This document shows positions 44,171-52,548 of a stretch of DNA of 64,000 bases, piece by piece (positions within the stretch are counted from its first letter, which is position 1; every line of letters starts with the position of its first letter). Source of the DNA: Streptantibioticus parmotrematis (lineage in GTDB: Bacteria > Actinomycetota > Actinomycetes > Streptomycetales > Streptomycetaceae). The position numbers and the translations under genes are program-made. The notes beneath the pieces are model-generated. The model was not told where the DNA came from. It searched no databases and saw nothing but the letters and a program-made list of their open reading frames with translations. The DNA is taken from NCBI RefSeq assembly GCF_019890615.1, contig NZ_JAINVZ010000005.1:186001-250000 (forward strand). Direction: 5' to 3'.

Positions 44171-44251
44171 CCCGTTTCCTCCGGGGCGATGGTGTGTGCG
44201 GGGCAGGTGGTTCGCCGGTCCAGCATGGCCGCATCGCGTCCTGGAGGACCC

Positions 44252-44269
44252 GGGGAAACCCCCTAGTCT
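44252..44269 (+). promoter_or_regulatory. GGGGAAACCCC element and -10-like box
   Basis: GGGG-AAA-CCCC (44252-44262) is directly followed by TAGTCT (44264-44269), about 70 bp before the oxidoreductase start and 80 bp before the divergent E1-like genes. Similar G-rich dyads are bound by LuxR-type regulators, and a LAL gene lies 2 kb away. No -35 box was found. Confidence 0.4.
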
Positions 44270-44337
44270 TACCGCCCGTTGCGCGGGTAGGCCCTTCGCA
44301 GCCGCACGAGGCGGGAAGCCCTGAGACGGAGGACGCC

Positions 44338-45453
44338 GTGACCGCGGAGGAATCCGTCACCGCGCAGGAAGTGGGGAGAGCAGCGATGAGCGCTGAGGGA
44401 ACCGAGGTGGCCGTGGGCAGCGAGCCGGCCGGCGGGCTGCCCGCGCCGCGTACACCGTCACCACGATCCGCCCCGGTGCTCAGGTGGGGTGTGCTCGGCC
44501 CCGGCGGGATCGCCGGGACCTTCGTCGAGGCGTTGCGCACGTACACCCACCAGGAGGTCGTGGCGGTGGGATCCCGCAGCGCCGAGCGCGCCGAGGCGTT
44601 CGCCCGCCGGTTCGCGATCCCCGCCGCGCACGGCAGTTACGCCGACCTCCTCGCCGACGACCGGGTCGACATCGTGTACGTCGCCTCCCCGCACTCCGAG
44701 CACTTCGCACACGCGAGGGCGGCGATCGAGGCGGGCCGGCACGTGCTCGTGGAGAAGGCGTTCACCCGCAACGCCCGGGAGGCGGAAGGACTCGTCGCGG
44801 CGGCGCGCTCGCGGGGCGTCTTCCTCATGGAGGCCATGTGGACGCGGTTCCTGCCGCAGACGGACGTGGTCCGGCAGTGCCTGGAGGACGGGACGCTGGG
44901 GGAGGTGCGCGCGGTCTTCGCCGACCTCGGCCGCCGGATGGACCCGGACCCGGCCAACCGCTTCTACGCCCCCGAGCTGGCCGGTGGCGCCCTGCTCGAC
45001 CTGGGCGTCTATCCGCTCTCCTTCGCGTCCATGGCGCTGGGCCCGTGCTCGGTGGAGTCGGTCGCGGGCTCGGCGACGCACACCGGTGTCGACGGGGAGG
45101 CGTCGGTGATCCTCGTCAACGACGACGGCGCCCACGGCCTCGTGCACACCACGATGTACGCGCGTACGCCGACCACGGCGTCGATATGCGGCTCCCTCGG
45201 CAGGCTGGAGTTGCGCGGCGAGTTCTACACGCCCACCACGATGGACCTCTTCGACCGCGCGGGGCGGCTGGTGGACTCCTACGCCCCGGCCGCGTCCGAC
45301 GACGGCTACGCGTACGAGGCGGCGGAGGCCGCACGCTGTGTCGCCGACGGGCGCCTGGAATCGGAGCTGATGCCGCTGGAGGAGACCCTGCGGCTGATGC
45401 GGACGCTGGACGACGTGCGCGGCAGGCTTGGGGTGAGGTACCCGGGGGAGTGA
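44338..45453 (+). CDS. Gfo/Idh/MocA-family oxidoreductase
   Basis: A 371-residue NAD(P)-dependent oxidoreductase. A 45-residue N-terminal extension precedes the Rossmann motif WGVLGPGGIAGTFVEAL, and the family EKP position reads VLVEKAFTRNAREAEGLVAA, with Ala in place of Pro. FLMEAMWTRFLP and YAPELAGGALLDLGVYPL match the trans-dihydrodiol dehydrogenase-like subgroup acting on sugars or diols. The GTG at 44338 is chosen because a perfect GGAGG lies 5 bases upstream. The ATG at 44386 also has a G-rich site and would remove most of the extension. It is followed after 12 bp by the convergent sterol-desaturase gene. Confidence 0.87.
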   Translation: MTAEESVTAQEVGRAAMSAEGTEVAVGSEPAGGLPAPRTPSPRSAPVLRWGVLGPGGIAGTFVEALRTYTHQEVVAVGSRSAERAEAFARRFAIPAAHGSYADLLADDRVDIVYVASPHSEHFAHARAAIEAGRHVLVEKAFTRNAREAEGLVAAARSRGVFLMEAMWTRFLPQTDVVRQCLEDGTLGEVRAVFADLGRRMDPDPANRFYAPELAGGALLDLGVYPLSFASMALGPCSVESVAGSATHTGVDGEASVILVNDDGAHGLVHTTMYARTPTTASICGSLGRLELRGEFYTPTTMDLFDRAGRLVDSYAPAASDDGYAYEAAEAARCVADGRLESELMPLEETLRLMRTLDDVRGRLGVRYPGE

Positions 45454-45465
45454 CCGGGGAGCCCG

Positions 45466-46326
45466 TCACGCCACCGAACCCACCTCCGCCCGTGGCGTCG
45501 TGGACGTGGGCGACCAGCCGGGCGGGCGCAGCACGTAGCCGGCCGCGTCACGCCAGCGGTCGGCCCGGCGCGCGTCGTGCCAGATGGCCCGGTACTCGTG
45601 GAAGGCGACCCGCACCGGGTTGAAGGTCCCGATGTTCTTCGTCAGGCCGTACACCACGCGCTCGCCCTCCGGCTCGAAAGTGCGGAACAGGCGGTCCCAC
45701 ACGATGAGGATGCCGCCGTAATTGCGGTCCAGATAGGCGGAGTTGGAACCGTGGTGGACCCGGTGGTGGGACGGGGTGTTGAGGATCAGTTCCAGCGGAC
45801 GCCACAGGCGGTCGACGCGCTCGGTGTGCAGGAAGAACTGGTAGAGCAAACTGACGGCCTGCTCCAGCAGGATCATCCACGGTGGGACGCCGAGCAGGGC
45901 GAGCGGCAGCCAGAACGGCAGCGCCGTCATCGGCGTCCAGCTCTGCCGCAGGGCGGTGGAGAGGTTGTAGTGCAGGCTGGAGTGGTGGACCACGTGGCTC
46001 GCCCACAGCACCCGCACCCGGTGGTGGGCACGGTGGTAGGCGTAGTAGGCGAGGTCGTCGCCGAAGAACAGCAGCACCCAGGTCCACGGGGAGGCGGCCG
46101 ACAGCCGCACCGGGGCAAGTGTCCACACCGCCGCGTAGACCAGGACGGTGCAGGCCTTCCAGGGGACGGCGATGACCTGGCTGCCCGCGCCCATCGTCAG
46201 GCTCGTGGCGGCGTCCCTCACTTCGTAGCCGCGTTCGTCGTCGTCCGGCAGGAAGCGGTAGGAGAGCGCTTCGAGGGCGACGAGGACGACGAACAGGGGG
46301 ATGGCGTAGACGATCGCGGGAATCAA
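45466..46326 (-). CDS. Sterol desaturase/fatty acid hydroxylase-family membrane protein
   Basis: A 286-residue di-iron membrane protein. Four or five hydrophobic segments surround the His clusters YHRAHHR, SHVVHHSS and TPSHHRVHHGS, which hold the metal centre used to hydroxylate or desaturate lipids. The start is a TTG at 46326 that overlaps the stop of the GntR gene (TTGA), with AGGAG about 10 bases upstream. The two genes are thus coupled. The regulator has a FadR-like operator at its promoter, so both are probably controlled by an acyl-chain signal. The substrate could be a fatty acid, hopanoid or carotenoid. Confidence 0.87.
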   Translation of the reverse strand: MIPAIVYAIPLFVVLVALEALSYRFLPDDDERGYEVRDAATSLTMGAGSQVIAVPWKACTVLVYAAVWTLAPVRLSAASPWTWVLLFFGDDLAYYAYHRAHHRVRVLWASHVVHHSSLHYNLSTALRQSWTPMTALPFWLPLALLGVPPWMILLEQAVSLLYQFFLHTERVDRLWRPLELILNTPSHHRVHHGSNSAYLDRNYGGILIVWDRLFRTFEPEGERVVYGLTKNIGTFNPVRVAFHEYRAIWHDARRADRWRDAAGYVLRPPGWSPTSTTPRAEVGSVA

Positions 46327-47039
46327 CGGACCCGTTCTCCTCTCCGGGAGGGGATCAGACTGCGGGACAGCAGGTCGCGGGCGAGGCGCCAGGCCGCTTC
46401 CGGCTCGTGCGAGGCGATGAGCGTGGCCAGTTGCCGGTGGGCGGCCACGTCCAGGAGCTCGGCGGTGCGGGCCGCCGTCGGCGGCCCGGACTCGGCCAGG
46501 GCGCCCTGGACCAGGGTGTTGAACGCCAGCAGGTAGGCCAGGTTGCCCGACCCCTCGACGATCAGCCGCCACCACGCGATGTCGGCCGCCCCGAGTGCCT
46601 TCAGGTCGGGCTGGGACTGCGCGTAGCGGTCGGTCGCCGCGGTGATCGCTTCGGTCGTCGGCCGGTCGGCGCGCAGGGCGCACAGCCGGGCCGCGTCCGC
46701 GCCCACACAGGCGCGCATCTCCCACGCGCCCTGTTCGAGTCCCGGCAGGTCGACGGTCCCGGAGCCGCCGGTGCCGCCCACCGCGAGGTCGAGCCCCGCG
46801 GTGCGGCGCCAGTCGAGCACGGTGGTGCGCCCGCCGTGGGACACCTCGACCAGCCGCGCCTGCTGGAGCCGCCGCAACGCCTCCCGCACGGCGTGCCGGT
46901 TGACGCCGAACTCCTGCGCCAACTCCCGTTCCGCGTGCAGCGGTTGGCCCGGCGTGAGGGTCCCGGCGACGATGCGGTCGCGCAGGATGGCGAACATCTG
47001 CTCCGACACGGAAGTCCGCCGGATGACCTGTCCTGTCAT
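46323..47039 (-). CDS. GntR/FadR-subfamily transcriptional regulator
   Basis: A 238-residue GntR regulator. The winged HTH (about 8-75) has ILRDRIVAGTLTPGQPLHAE, RELAQEFGVNRHAVREALRR and LVEVSHGGRTTV. The C-terminal all-helical domain belongs to the FadR/FCD group by length and helix pattern. The ATG at 47039 puts the HTH at the N-terminus, as usual. The sequence AACTGGTTGGACCAG lies 34 bp upstream, so the gene is likely autoregulated. It is translationally coupled to the sterol desaturase-family gene and probably represses it. Confidence 0.88.
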   Translation of the reverse strand: MTGQVIRRTSVSEQMFAILRDRIVAGTLTPGQPLHAERELAQEFGVNRHAVREALRRLQQARLVEVSHGGRTTVLDWRRTAGLDLAVGGTGGSGTVDLPGLEQGAWEMRACVGADAARLCALRADRPTTEAITAATDRYAQSQPDLKALGAADIAWWRLIVEGSGNLAYLLAFNTLVQGALAESGPPTAARTAELLDVAAHRQLATLIASHEPEAAWRLARDLLSRSLIPSRRGERVR

Positions 47040-47072
47040 GGGCACAGCATCGACCGCCGGGCGGGGCCGGTC

Positions 47073-47087
47073 AACTGGTTGGACCAG
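47073..47087. promoter_or_regulatory. FadR-like operator
   Basis: AACTGGTTGGACCAG contains the perfect dyad CTGGT-N3-ACCAG (47075-47087). It matches the E. coli FadR consensus AACTGGTCNGACCAG at nearly every position. It lies 34 bp upstream of the GntR start. Confidence 0.7.
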
Positions 47088-47786
47088 CCCGATTGTTGTC
47101 GTTGTCCGGCCACGGCGTTCCACCTCGTTGTCCTGGTTCGGCTGTGGCGTTCCCCCTCCGATTGGTCCGGACCTGTCCCGTTGCCTCGAAACCGTCTTGT
47201 GAGGAATCCGTGAAGGCCGCGTTCCGCTTTCGCGACTGAATGACCCGGCATGGGGTGTTGAGTCCGTTTATCGGTGCAAGTCGAGGCTGTTCGATGGTGA
47301 GGGGCTGCGCCGGGCGCGGGGTGCGGTCGTCGCGGCCGAGGCGACTGCCGCGCACGTCAACGGCGGTTCGCGCGAGTTGTGCGGTGCCTTTGACCTCGCT
47401 GTGAGGACGTGATTCGCTCCCGTGGTGTCGACGCGCCGCATTCCCACTGACGTGATGTTCAGACCGTCACCGGTGGGAGGTTGTGTGGACGAAATCTGTG
47501 GACCGCACAACTGGTCGACCTTGTGAGCCCGCTTTCGATTCCACTAGCTTCCCGGATCAGCCACCACTTGGCGGGGTGGCAGCCGTTCCTCCGTGTGCCA
47601 CGGCATGACCCAGGCCGTGTGCGCACCACGGAACGTCGCCTCCCCTCCGTGCCACCCCCACCCGGTGTGCCCCACACCACCGGATTCGCACGGGACCGAG
47701 TGGCCGTTGATCCCGGGACGGCGTGCGTCCCCGGGCCCACCAGGGTTCGAGCGCGCCGGTCCCATCCCCCCAGGGAGGGCCGTTCG
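47088..47786. other. 0.7-kb intergenic region before the S53 peptidase
   Basis: No supported gene is seen here. An inverted repeat GTTGTG/CACAAC (47480-47485 and 47506-47511) lies about 280 bp upstream of the peptidase start. A 41-codon frame beginning at that repeat lacks any other support. The peptidase promoter could not be placed. Confidence 0.4.
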
Positions 47787-49043
47787 TTGCAGATATCGAC
47801 TCCCGAGGTGCGTACGCATCGCCGCAAGAGTGGCATGCGCAAGTCCCTCATCGCCGCCGTCTCGGCGGCCGCCGTGATCGGCGGAACCTACGCCATCGTC
47901 GCCCCCGCGGGCGCGGCGACGCTGCCCACCGCGGTGGGACCGCACGTGAAGCGGCTGTGCTCGCAGCCCGACAAGCCGGGCGAGATGGCCTGCAACGCGC
48001 TGGAGCGCACCGACATCGTCGCCAAGCACGCCGTGGCCCCCGGCGACGCTCCGTCCGGCTTCGGCCCGTCGGACCTGCGCAGCGCGTACAACCTGCCGTC
48101 GGACGGCGGCGCGGGCCAGACCGTCGCCATCGTGGACGCGCAGGACGACCCCAACGCCGAGAAGGACCTCGGCGCCTACCGCAAGCAGTTCGGCCTGCCG
48201 GACTGCACCACGGACAACGGGTGCTTCAAGAAGGTCGACCAGAACGGTGGCAGCAGCTACCCGACCGCCGACTCCGGCTGGGCCGGGGAGATCTCGCTCG
48301 ACCTCGACATGGTCTCCGCCATCGCCCCCAAGGCGCACATCGTGCTGGTCGAGGCCAACTCCTCCAACATGAGCGACCTCGGTGCGGCCGTCAACCAGGG
48401 GGTGAAGCAGGGCGCGAAGTTCGTCTCCAACAGCTACGGCGGTTCCGAGGACTCCTCGGACACCCAGGCCGACAGCCAGTACTTCAACCACCCCGGTGTG
48501 GTCATCACCGCCTCGGCGGGCGACTCCGGCTACGGGGTCGAGTACCCGGCGGCCTCCCCCAACGTCACGGCGGTGGGTGGCACTTCGCTGAAGAAGGACT
48601 CCAGCCAGCGCGGCTGGTCGGAGTCGGTGTGGAACACCAGCAGCAGCGAGGGCACCGGTTCCGGCTGCTCGACGGTCGAGACCAAGCCGTCGTGGCAGAA
48701 GGACACCGGCTGCTCCAAGCGGGCCGTGGCCGACGTCTCGGCGGTCGCCGACCCGGCCACCGGTGTCGCCACGTACGACAGCTACCAGTCGGGTGGCTGG
48801 CAGGTCATCGGCGGCACCAGCGCGGCGTCGCCGATCATCGCCTCGGTGTACGCCGACGCGGGCGCCCCGTCGTCGGGCAGCAACCCGGCGTCGTTCCCGT
48901 ACAAGAACACCTCCGCGCTCAACGACGTCACCTCCGGCTCCAACGGTGACTGCAACGGCACGTACCTGTGCACCGCTGGCCCCGGCTACGACGGCCCGAC
49001 CGGTCTGGGCACGCCCAACGGCCTGAAGGCCTTCACCGGCTGA
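47787..49043 (+). CDS. Secreted S53-family (sedolisin-type) serine peptidase
   Basis: A protein of about 418 residues. Signal peptide: MRKSLIAAVSAAAVIGGTYA to about AGAATLP. The sedolisin catalytic residues are visible: Glu168 and Asp172 in WAGEISLDLDMV, Asp246 in SAGDSGY and Ser345 in GGTSAASP. There is no long pro-domain as in tripeptidyl peptidases, so this is the short actinobacterial form. The TTG at 47787 has GGGAGG 8 bases upstream. The ATG at 47835 gives a more ordinary signal peptide but has a poor site. The gene is followed by a strong terminator. It probably digests extracellular protein. Confidence 0.85.
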   Translation: MQISTPEVRTHRRKSGMRKSLIAAVSAAAVIGGTYAIVAPAGAATLPTAVGPHVKRLCSQPDKPGEMACNALERTDIVAKHAVAPGDAPSGFGPSDLRSAYNLPSDGGAGQTVAIVDAQDDPNAEKDLGAYRKQFGLPDCTTDNGCFKKVDQNGGSSYPTADSGWAGEISLDLDMVSAIAPKAHIVLVEANSSNMSDLGAAVNQGVKQGAKFVSNSYGGSEDSSDTQADSQYFNHPGVVITASAGDSGYGVEYPAASPNVTAVGGTSLKKDSSQRGWSESVWNTSSSEGTGSGCSTVETKPSWQKDTGCSKRAVADVSAVADPATGVATYDSYQSGGWQVIGGTSAASPIIASVYADAGAPSSGSNPASFPYKNTSALNDVTSGSNGDCNGTYLCTAGPGYDGPTGLGTPNGLKAFTG

Positions 49044-49062
49044 CCCTCCGCCGAACGCGCAC

Positions 49063-49094
49063 GGGCCCCGACCGCCACCCGGCGGTCGGGGCCC
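49063..49094. terminator. Terminator hairpin
   Basis: A perfect 14-bp stem (49063-49076 against 49081-49094) with a 4-base loop lies just after the S53 peptidase stop at 49043 and before the convergent GH114 stop at 49169. Confidence 0.88.
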
Positions 49095-49168
49095 ATGGCA
49101 TGAGGCGACGCGGACGGCCCGGCAAGGCCGGCGTGCCGCCTGCTCGACGGCACGTCGCCACCCGCCGC

Positions 49169-50059
49169 TCAACAGGACCGGTACACGTAGCTCTTGCTGC
49201 CGGGAGCGGTCACGTCCAGGTCGCGGCGGACGATCGAGAGGGCGGCGCCGTGCTTGCGGCACGCGGTGGCGAAGCCCGAGGAGGAGTACTCGACGTCGAA
49301 GACACGGTTGCCGTACGCCGACGCGAACTGCGCGCACTCGTCGGTGTCCTGGGCCCCGCACTCCTCCGACACCGCGAAGTCGAACCCTATCGTGGCCCGT
49401 TGGCCCAGCAGTTCCGTGGTGTTCTTCTGCGCGGCGGCGAGCCCGTCCGCGTGGGCGCGCCGCGAGATCAGCTGGGCGAAGGCCACGGCGTCCGACGCGG
49501 TCAGCAGGCCGTGCGACCGCTGGTAGGAGTCCAGGTTGTCGGGCTCGACGGCCTGGAAGCCGTGGGCGGCGCAGCCGTCGATCCACGGGCCGACGATCGC
49601 CATCAGCGCGGCACGCTTGGCCGCCGTGGAGGTGTCGAGCAGCGCCTCGTTCCAGTCCGGGTCCTTCACGACCTTGCCGTTCCTGTGCAGCAGCAGGTCG
49701 GAGTGCTTGTCCCAGACCTGGGCGTAGTCCGCGTCCTGTGCCTGGAAAGCGTTGACGTAACAGACGTTGTACAGGCCCTTGGCGGGGGAGGCGTCGTGGT
49801 CGCGGGAGACCGCCTTCACCCCCGCGGGCGGGGTGTACACCTGGCCGATCTGGTAGTCGAACGCCATGTTGGGCGTGGGCAGTTGAACGGCGTGCGCCCG
49901 TGCCGCCTTGGTGGTGGCCGGCGTCGCGGTGGTCGTGGTGGTCGGCGCGGCGCAGGCGTCGGCGAGGGAGAACCCGATGCCTGCCGTGAGGGCCAGACCG
50001 GCCGCGGTGGCGATGACGAGTTTCCTGCGGCGCTTGGAGCCGGGTGCGTGCTGGGGCAT
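49169..50059 (-). CDS. Secreted GH114-like endo-alpha-1,4-polygalactosaminidase
   Basis: A 296-residue protein with an N-terminal basic and hydrophobic leader (KRRRKLVIATAAGLALTAGI). After a Thr/Ala linker, the TIM-barrel domain carries GH114 marks: FDYQIGQVYTPPAGV, GLYNVCYVNAFQAQD, CAAHGFQAVEPDNLDSY (the acidic residues of the active site), IGFDFAVSEEC and VFDVEYSS. The family cleaves galactosamine-rich polysaccharides. The ATG at 50059 has GGGAG 8 bases upstream. It is divergent from a ROK regulator, which is a plausible controller; ATAATCATGGAG at 50114-50125 in its upstream region weakly resembles that regulator's presumed site. Confidence 0.82.
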   Translation of the reverse strand: MPQHAPGSKRRRKLVIATAAGLALTAGIGFSLADACAAPTTTTTATPATTKAARAHAVQLPTPNMAFDYQIGQVYTPPAGVKAVSRDHDASPAKGLYNVCYVNAFQAQDADYAQVWDKHSDLLLHRNGKVVKDPDWNEALLDTSTAAKRAALMAIVGPWIDGCAAHGFQAVEPDNLDSYQRSHGLLTASDAVAFAQLISRRAHADGLAAAQKNTTELLGQRATIGFDFAVSEECGAQDTDECAQFASAYGNRVFDVEYSSSGFATACRKHGAALSIVRRDLDVTAPGSKSYVYRSC

Positions 50060-50273
50060 GCGCTGAACTCCCGTGGGGGGAAGAGGAGGTACGGCGAAAA
50101 CGCTGGGTTTCACATAATCATGGAGCGTAGGGGAATCGGCAACCGTCGGTCATTCCGTGCGCCGGGGTCGCGCGATGTTCGACCAGGTGCCCGACACCCT
50201 GCCCTATACCCTGGACGGCCTGCCGGGCGCCGTCGACGTCAAGAACCCCCTCGTGGCGCAGGCCGCCGGGTCC

Positions 50274-50301
50274 CTGTCTTATGGTGGAGTCCGCCTTATA
50301 T
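50274..50301 (+). promoter_or_regulatory. ROK2 promoter with operator-like sequence in the spacer
   Basis: CTGTCT (50274-50279) and TTATAT (50296-50301) are 16 bp apart. The spacer region contains TTATGGTGGAGTCC (50279-50292). The same 14 bases occur on the minus strand at about 51736-51751, inside a 24-bp palindrome. Confidence 0.6.
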
Positions 50302-50351
50302 CCGCCCAGGACGCCCGAAGGCCTCGGGCCGGTTGCCGACGGGGAGCGTGC

Positions 50352-51497
50352 ATGAGTGAGGAGCCGGCCGGTGGGGACCTCGCACGTCTGCGTCGGCTCA
50401 ACGCTCGCACCGTCGTCGGCGTGCTGCGGGCGGAGGCGCCGCTGACCCTCACCGAGATCGCGGCGCAGGCCGGGCTGTCGCGCGCCACGGTCGAGGACGT
50501 GATCCGGGAGCTCGCGGGCCGGGGCTGGATCGCCGAGGCCGAACGCACCGCGGGTACCGTGGGCCGTCCCGCGCGCCGCTTCCGGTTCCGGGCCGACGCG
50601 GGCCGCGTGCTGGGGGTGGAGATCGGCACCCACACCGTGCGCGCGCTCGTCACCGACCTGGACGGCAGGACTCTGGGCGCCGCCCGCTCGGCCGTGGACC
50701 CGTCGACGGGCCGCCGCAGGAGACTGGCGGCCGTCGACCGGGTCGTCGCCCGTTGTCTGGAGAAGGCCCAGGTCGCCGCCGCGGAGGTGTACGCCACCGG
50801 GGTCGCCACCACCGGGCTCGTCGACGGTGCGGGCCGGGTGATGCACGCGGACTCGCCGCCCGAGTGGACCGGCGTGGACTTGACCGAACACGTCGGGCGC
50901 CTCGTCGGTGGCTCGGTCCTGGTGGACAACGACAGCAGGCTCGCGGCGCTGGCCGAACGCTGGCGCGGCACCGCCCGTTTCGCTGATGACATGGTGTACG
51001 TCCTGGCCGGTCCGCGCTGCGGCAGTGCCCTGATCAGCAACGGACGGCTGCTGCGCGGCTTCAGCAACGCGGCGGGGGAGATCGGCGCGCTGTCCGCCGT
51101 GCGCTGGTCCGACGCGCCCGGGCACCTCATGGCCTGGGCGCGAGAACACGCCGAGAGCCCGCAGGCCGAACAGGACCCGAAGCGGGTCTTCGCCGCGGCG
51201 CGCGACGGAGACCGGTCCGCGGCGACGGCCGTGCGCCGCTACGTACGGGACCTGGCCGTCGGCACCTCGGCCCTGGTACTCACCCTCGATCCCCAACTCG
51301 TCGTGCTGGGAGGGGAGTTCTCCCAGGCGGCGGACCTGCTCGTCGAGCCGTTGGTGGCCGAGCTGAACCGCACGTGCGTCAGGACGCCCGAGGTGAAGGC
51401 CTCGACGCTCGGCGAGGAGTGCGCGGTCCTCGGCGCCGTGCGGCTGGCGCTCGACCACGCGGAACAACTGCCGCTGGAGCGCTCCGCAGGTCTGTGA
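50352..51497 (+). CDS. ROK-family transcriptional regulator (second copy)
   Basis: A 381-residue ROK regulator. The HTH includes TLTEIAAQAGLSRATVEDVI. The kinase-like domain has VLGVEIGTHTVRALVTDLDG, GVATTGLVDG, DNDSRLAALAERW, NAAGEIGAL and a C-terminal STLGEECAVLGAVRLALDHA. The last block is nearly identical to the ROK protein at 23.6 kb, so the two are recent paralogues or share a common streptomycete lineage. Zinc-site cysteines of kinases are missing. The ATG at 50352 has GGGGAG 5 bases upstream. It is divergent from the GH114 gene and carries its own operator-like sequence in its promoter. Confidence 0.88.
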   Translation: MSEEPAGGDLARLRRLNARTVVGVLRAEAPLTLTEIAAQAGLSRATVEDVIRELAGRGWIAEAERTAGTVGRPARRFRFRADAGRVLGVEIGTHTVRALVTDLDGRTLGAARSAVDPSTGRRRRLAAVDRVVARCLEKAQVAAAEVYATGVATTGLVDGAGRVMHADSPPEWTGVDLTEHVGRLVGGSVLVDNDSRLAALAERWRGTARFADDMVYVLAGPRCGSALISNGRLLRGFSNAAGEIGALSAVRWSDAPGHLMAWAREHAESPQAEQDPKRVFAAARDGDRSAATAVRRYVRDLAVGTSALVLTLDPQLVVLGGEFSQAADLLVEPLVAELNRTCVRTPEVKASTLGEECAVLGAVRLALDHAEQLPLERSAGL

Positions 51498-51525
51498 CGG
51501 GCGCGCTCCGCAGACCTGTGACGGG
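51480..51525. repeat. 22-bp near-identical tandem repeat with inverted core
   Basis: CGCTCCGCAGGTCTGTGACGG (from about 51480) is repeated 24 bp on as CGCTCCGCAGACCTGTGACGG. The only change turns AGGTCT into AGACCT, its own reverse complement, so CAGGTCTG and CAGACCTG can pair as an 8-bp stem over the ROK2 stop codon. It could act as a weak terminator. Confidence 0.55.
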
Positions 51526-51730
51526 TGCCGCCCACGACGCCGGGACGGGCCGACGCCCGCCCCGGTGACGCGTGTCGACGACCCCGGGCGACGCGGTGTG
51601 GGGCCCGCGCCACCCGGGACGGATGGGTGGTTCTCGCCGGCCACCCGTGCCACCGGCCGGCGGGACGCGTCGCGGCGCCACGACGGCCCACCCCTGGACG
51701 CCGTCCCGCCACCTCCGGGGGCGTCCTCAA

Positions 51731-51758
51731 TAATTATGGACTCCACCATAATTACGCA
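51731..51758 (-). promoter_or_regulatory. 24-bp palindrome inside an orphan promoter
   Basis: TAATTATGG (51731-51739) and CCATAATTA (51746-51754) form perfect 9-bp arms with a 6-base spacer. On the minus strand TTGCGT (51758-51753) and TAATTA (51735-51730 region) are spaced 17 bp and read towards the ROK2 3' end. The core TTATGGTGGAGTCC is shared with the ROK2 promoter. The 393-bp gap 51498-51890 holds no gene. Confidence 0.6.
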
Positions 51759-51839
51759 AGAGTCATGTGCGGTTCTGTTCGCCTGCGAGGTGTCCGGCCC
51801 CCGTTCGCCCGTGTCGTGCCCCCGTACCCGTTCGCACGC

Positions 51840-51873
51840 GTGGTGCCCCGCTCCCGAGGGAACGGGGCACCAC
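51840..51873. terminator. Terminator hairpin
   Basis: GTGGTGCCCCG (51840-51850) pairs with CGGGGCACCAC (51863-51873) as an 11-bp stem. It lies 17 bp past the stop of the minus-strand gene ending at 51891. Confidence 0.8.
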
Positions 51874-51890
51874 GCCCGGCGTTCCGTGCG

Positions 51891-52337
51891 TCAGCGGCGC
51901 GGCTCGGGCGTCACGACTCCGGAGGCGGGGACGGGAGCGGCGGACGCGCTGCCCACCGGCTCGGGAGTGGCGACGCCGTGCCCCGGGACGGAGGACGTGC
52001 CGCGTACCGGCGCGGGAGCAGCGGCGCCGCCCGGGACCGGGGACGCGCTGCGCGCCGGAACGGGGGCCGCGCTGCGTGCCGGAACGGAGGCCGCGCTGCC
52101 ACCGGCCGGGACGGGCGAGGGAGTCGCCACGCCGCCCGGGACCGGCGAGGCACTGTGGCCGGGCACGGAGGCAACGGGGGCGGGCGAGGCGCCGTGCCCC
52201 GGCGCCACCGGCCTGGGGGAGGGGGCGGCCGCGTTGGCCACGGCGCCCCAACCCGCCGCGGCGACCGCGGTGCCCGCCGTCACCCCGAGCAGCAGACGAC
52301 GGATGCGTTGGGCGCGTTGCGAAGACTTGCGATGCAT
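51891..52337 (-). CDS. Low-complexity secreted hypothetical protein
   Basis: A 148-residue protein with a signal peptide (RRLLLGVTAGTAVAAAGWGA to about VANAAAP). The mature part is almost entirely Ala, Pro, Val, Ser and Gly arranged in degenerate 8-12-residue units such as GHSASPVPGG, SAAPVPARSA and SASPVPGGAA. It is likely unfolded and exposed at the cell surface or wall. GAGGAG lies 9 bases before the ATG and a terminator follows the stop, so it is probably expressed. It is divergent from the ECF sigma gene. No function can be assigned. Confidence 0.6.
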   Translation of the reverse strand: MHRKSSQRAQRIRRLLLGVTAGTAVAAAGWGAVANAAAPSPRPVAPGHGASPAPVASVPGHSASPVPGGVATPSPVPAGGSAASVPARSAAPVPARSASPVPGGAAAPAPVRGTSSVPGHGVATPEPVGSASAAPVPASGVVTPEPRR

Positions 52338-52548
52338 GGAACGGAACTCCTCGTCACGAGGCCGAGCGGGGTCGCTCAGCCGTTGACCGGGCCGGTGGCC
52401 CTGGCATGAGAGGAGTACGAGGCCTCACCCGCGACGGGTTGCACGGACGGCCCGTGGAATCCCGTTCTCGTTCGCGTGCAACCTGCCGGGACCCCGCACG
52501 CGTACCACTACCAGGACGGAAGACGGCTCGCGGACGGAAGGCGTGTGT

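Noticed and set aside
47478-47605. 41-codon frame starting after GGGAGG
   Set aside because: The spacing of the G-rich site is too short, the peptide has no coherent composition, and it overlaps an inverted repeat.
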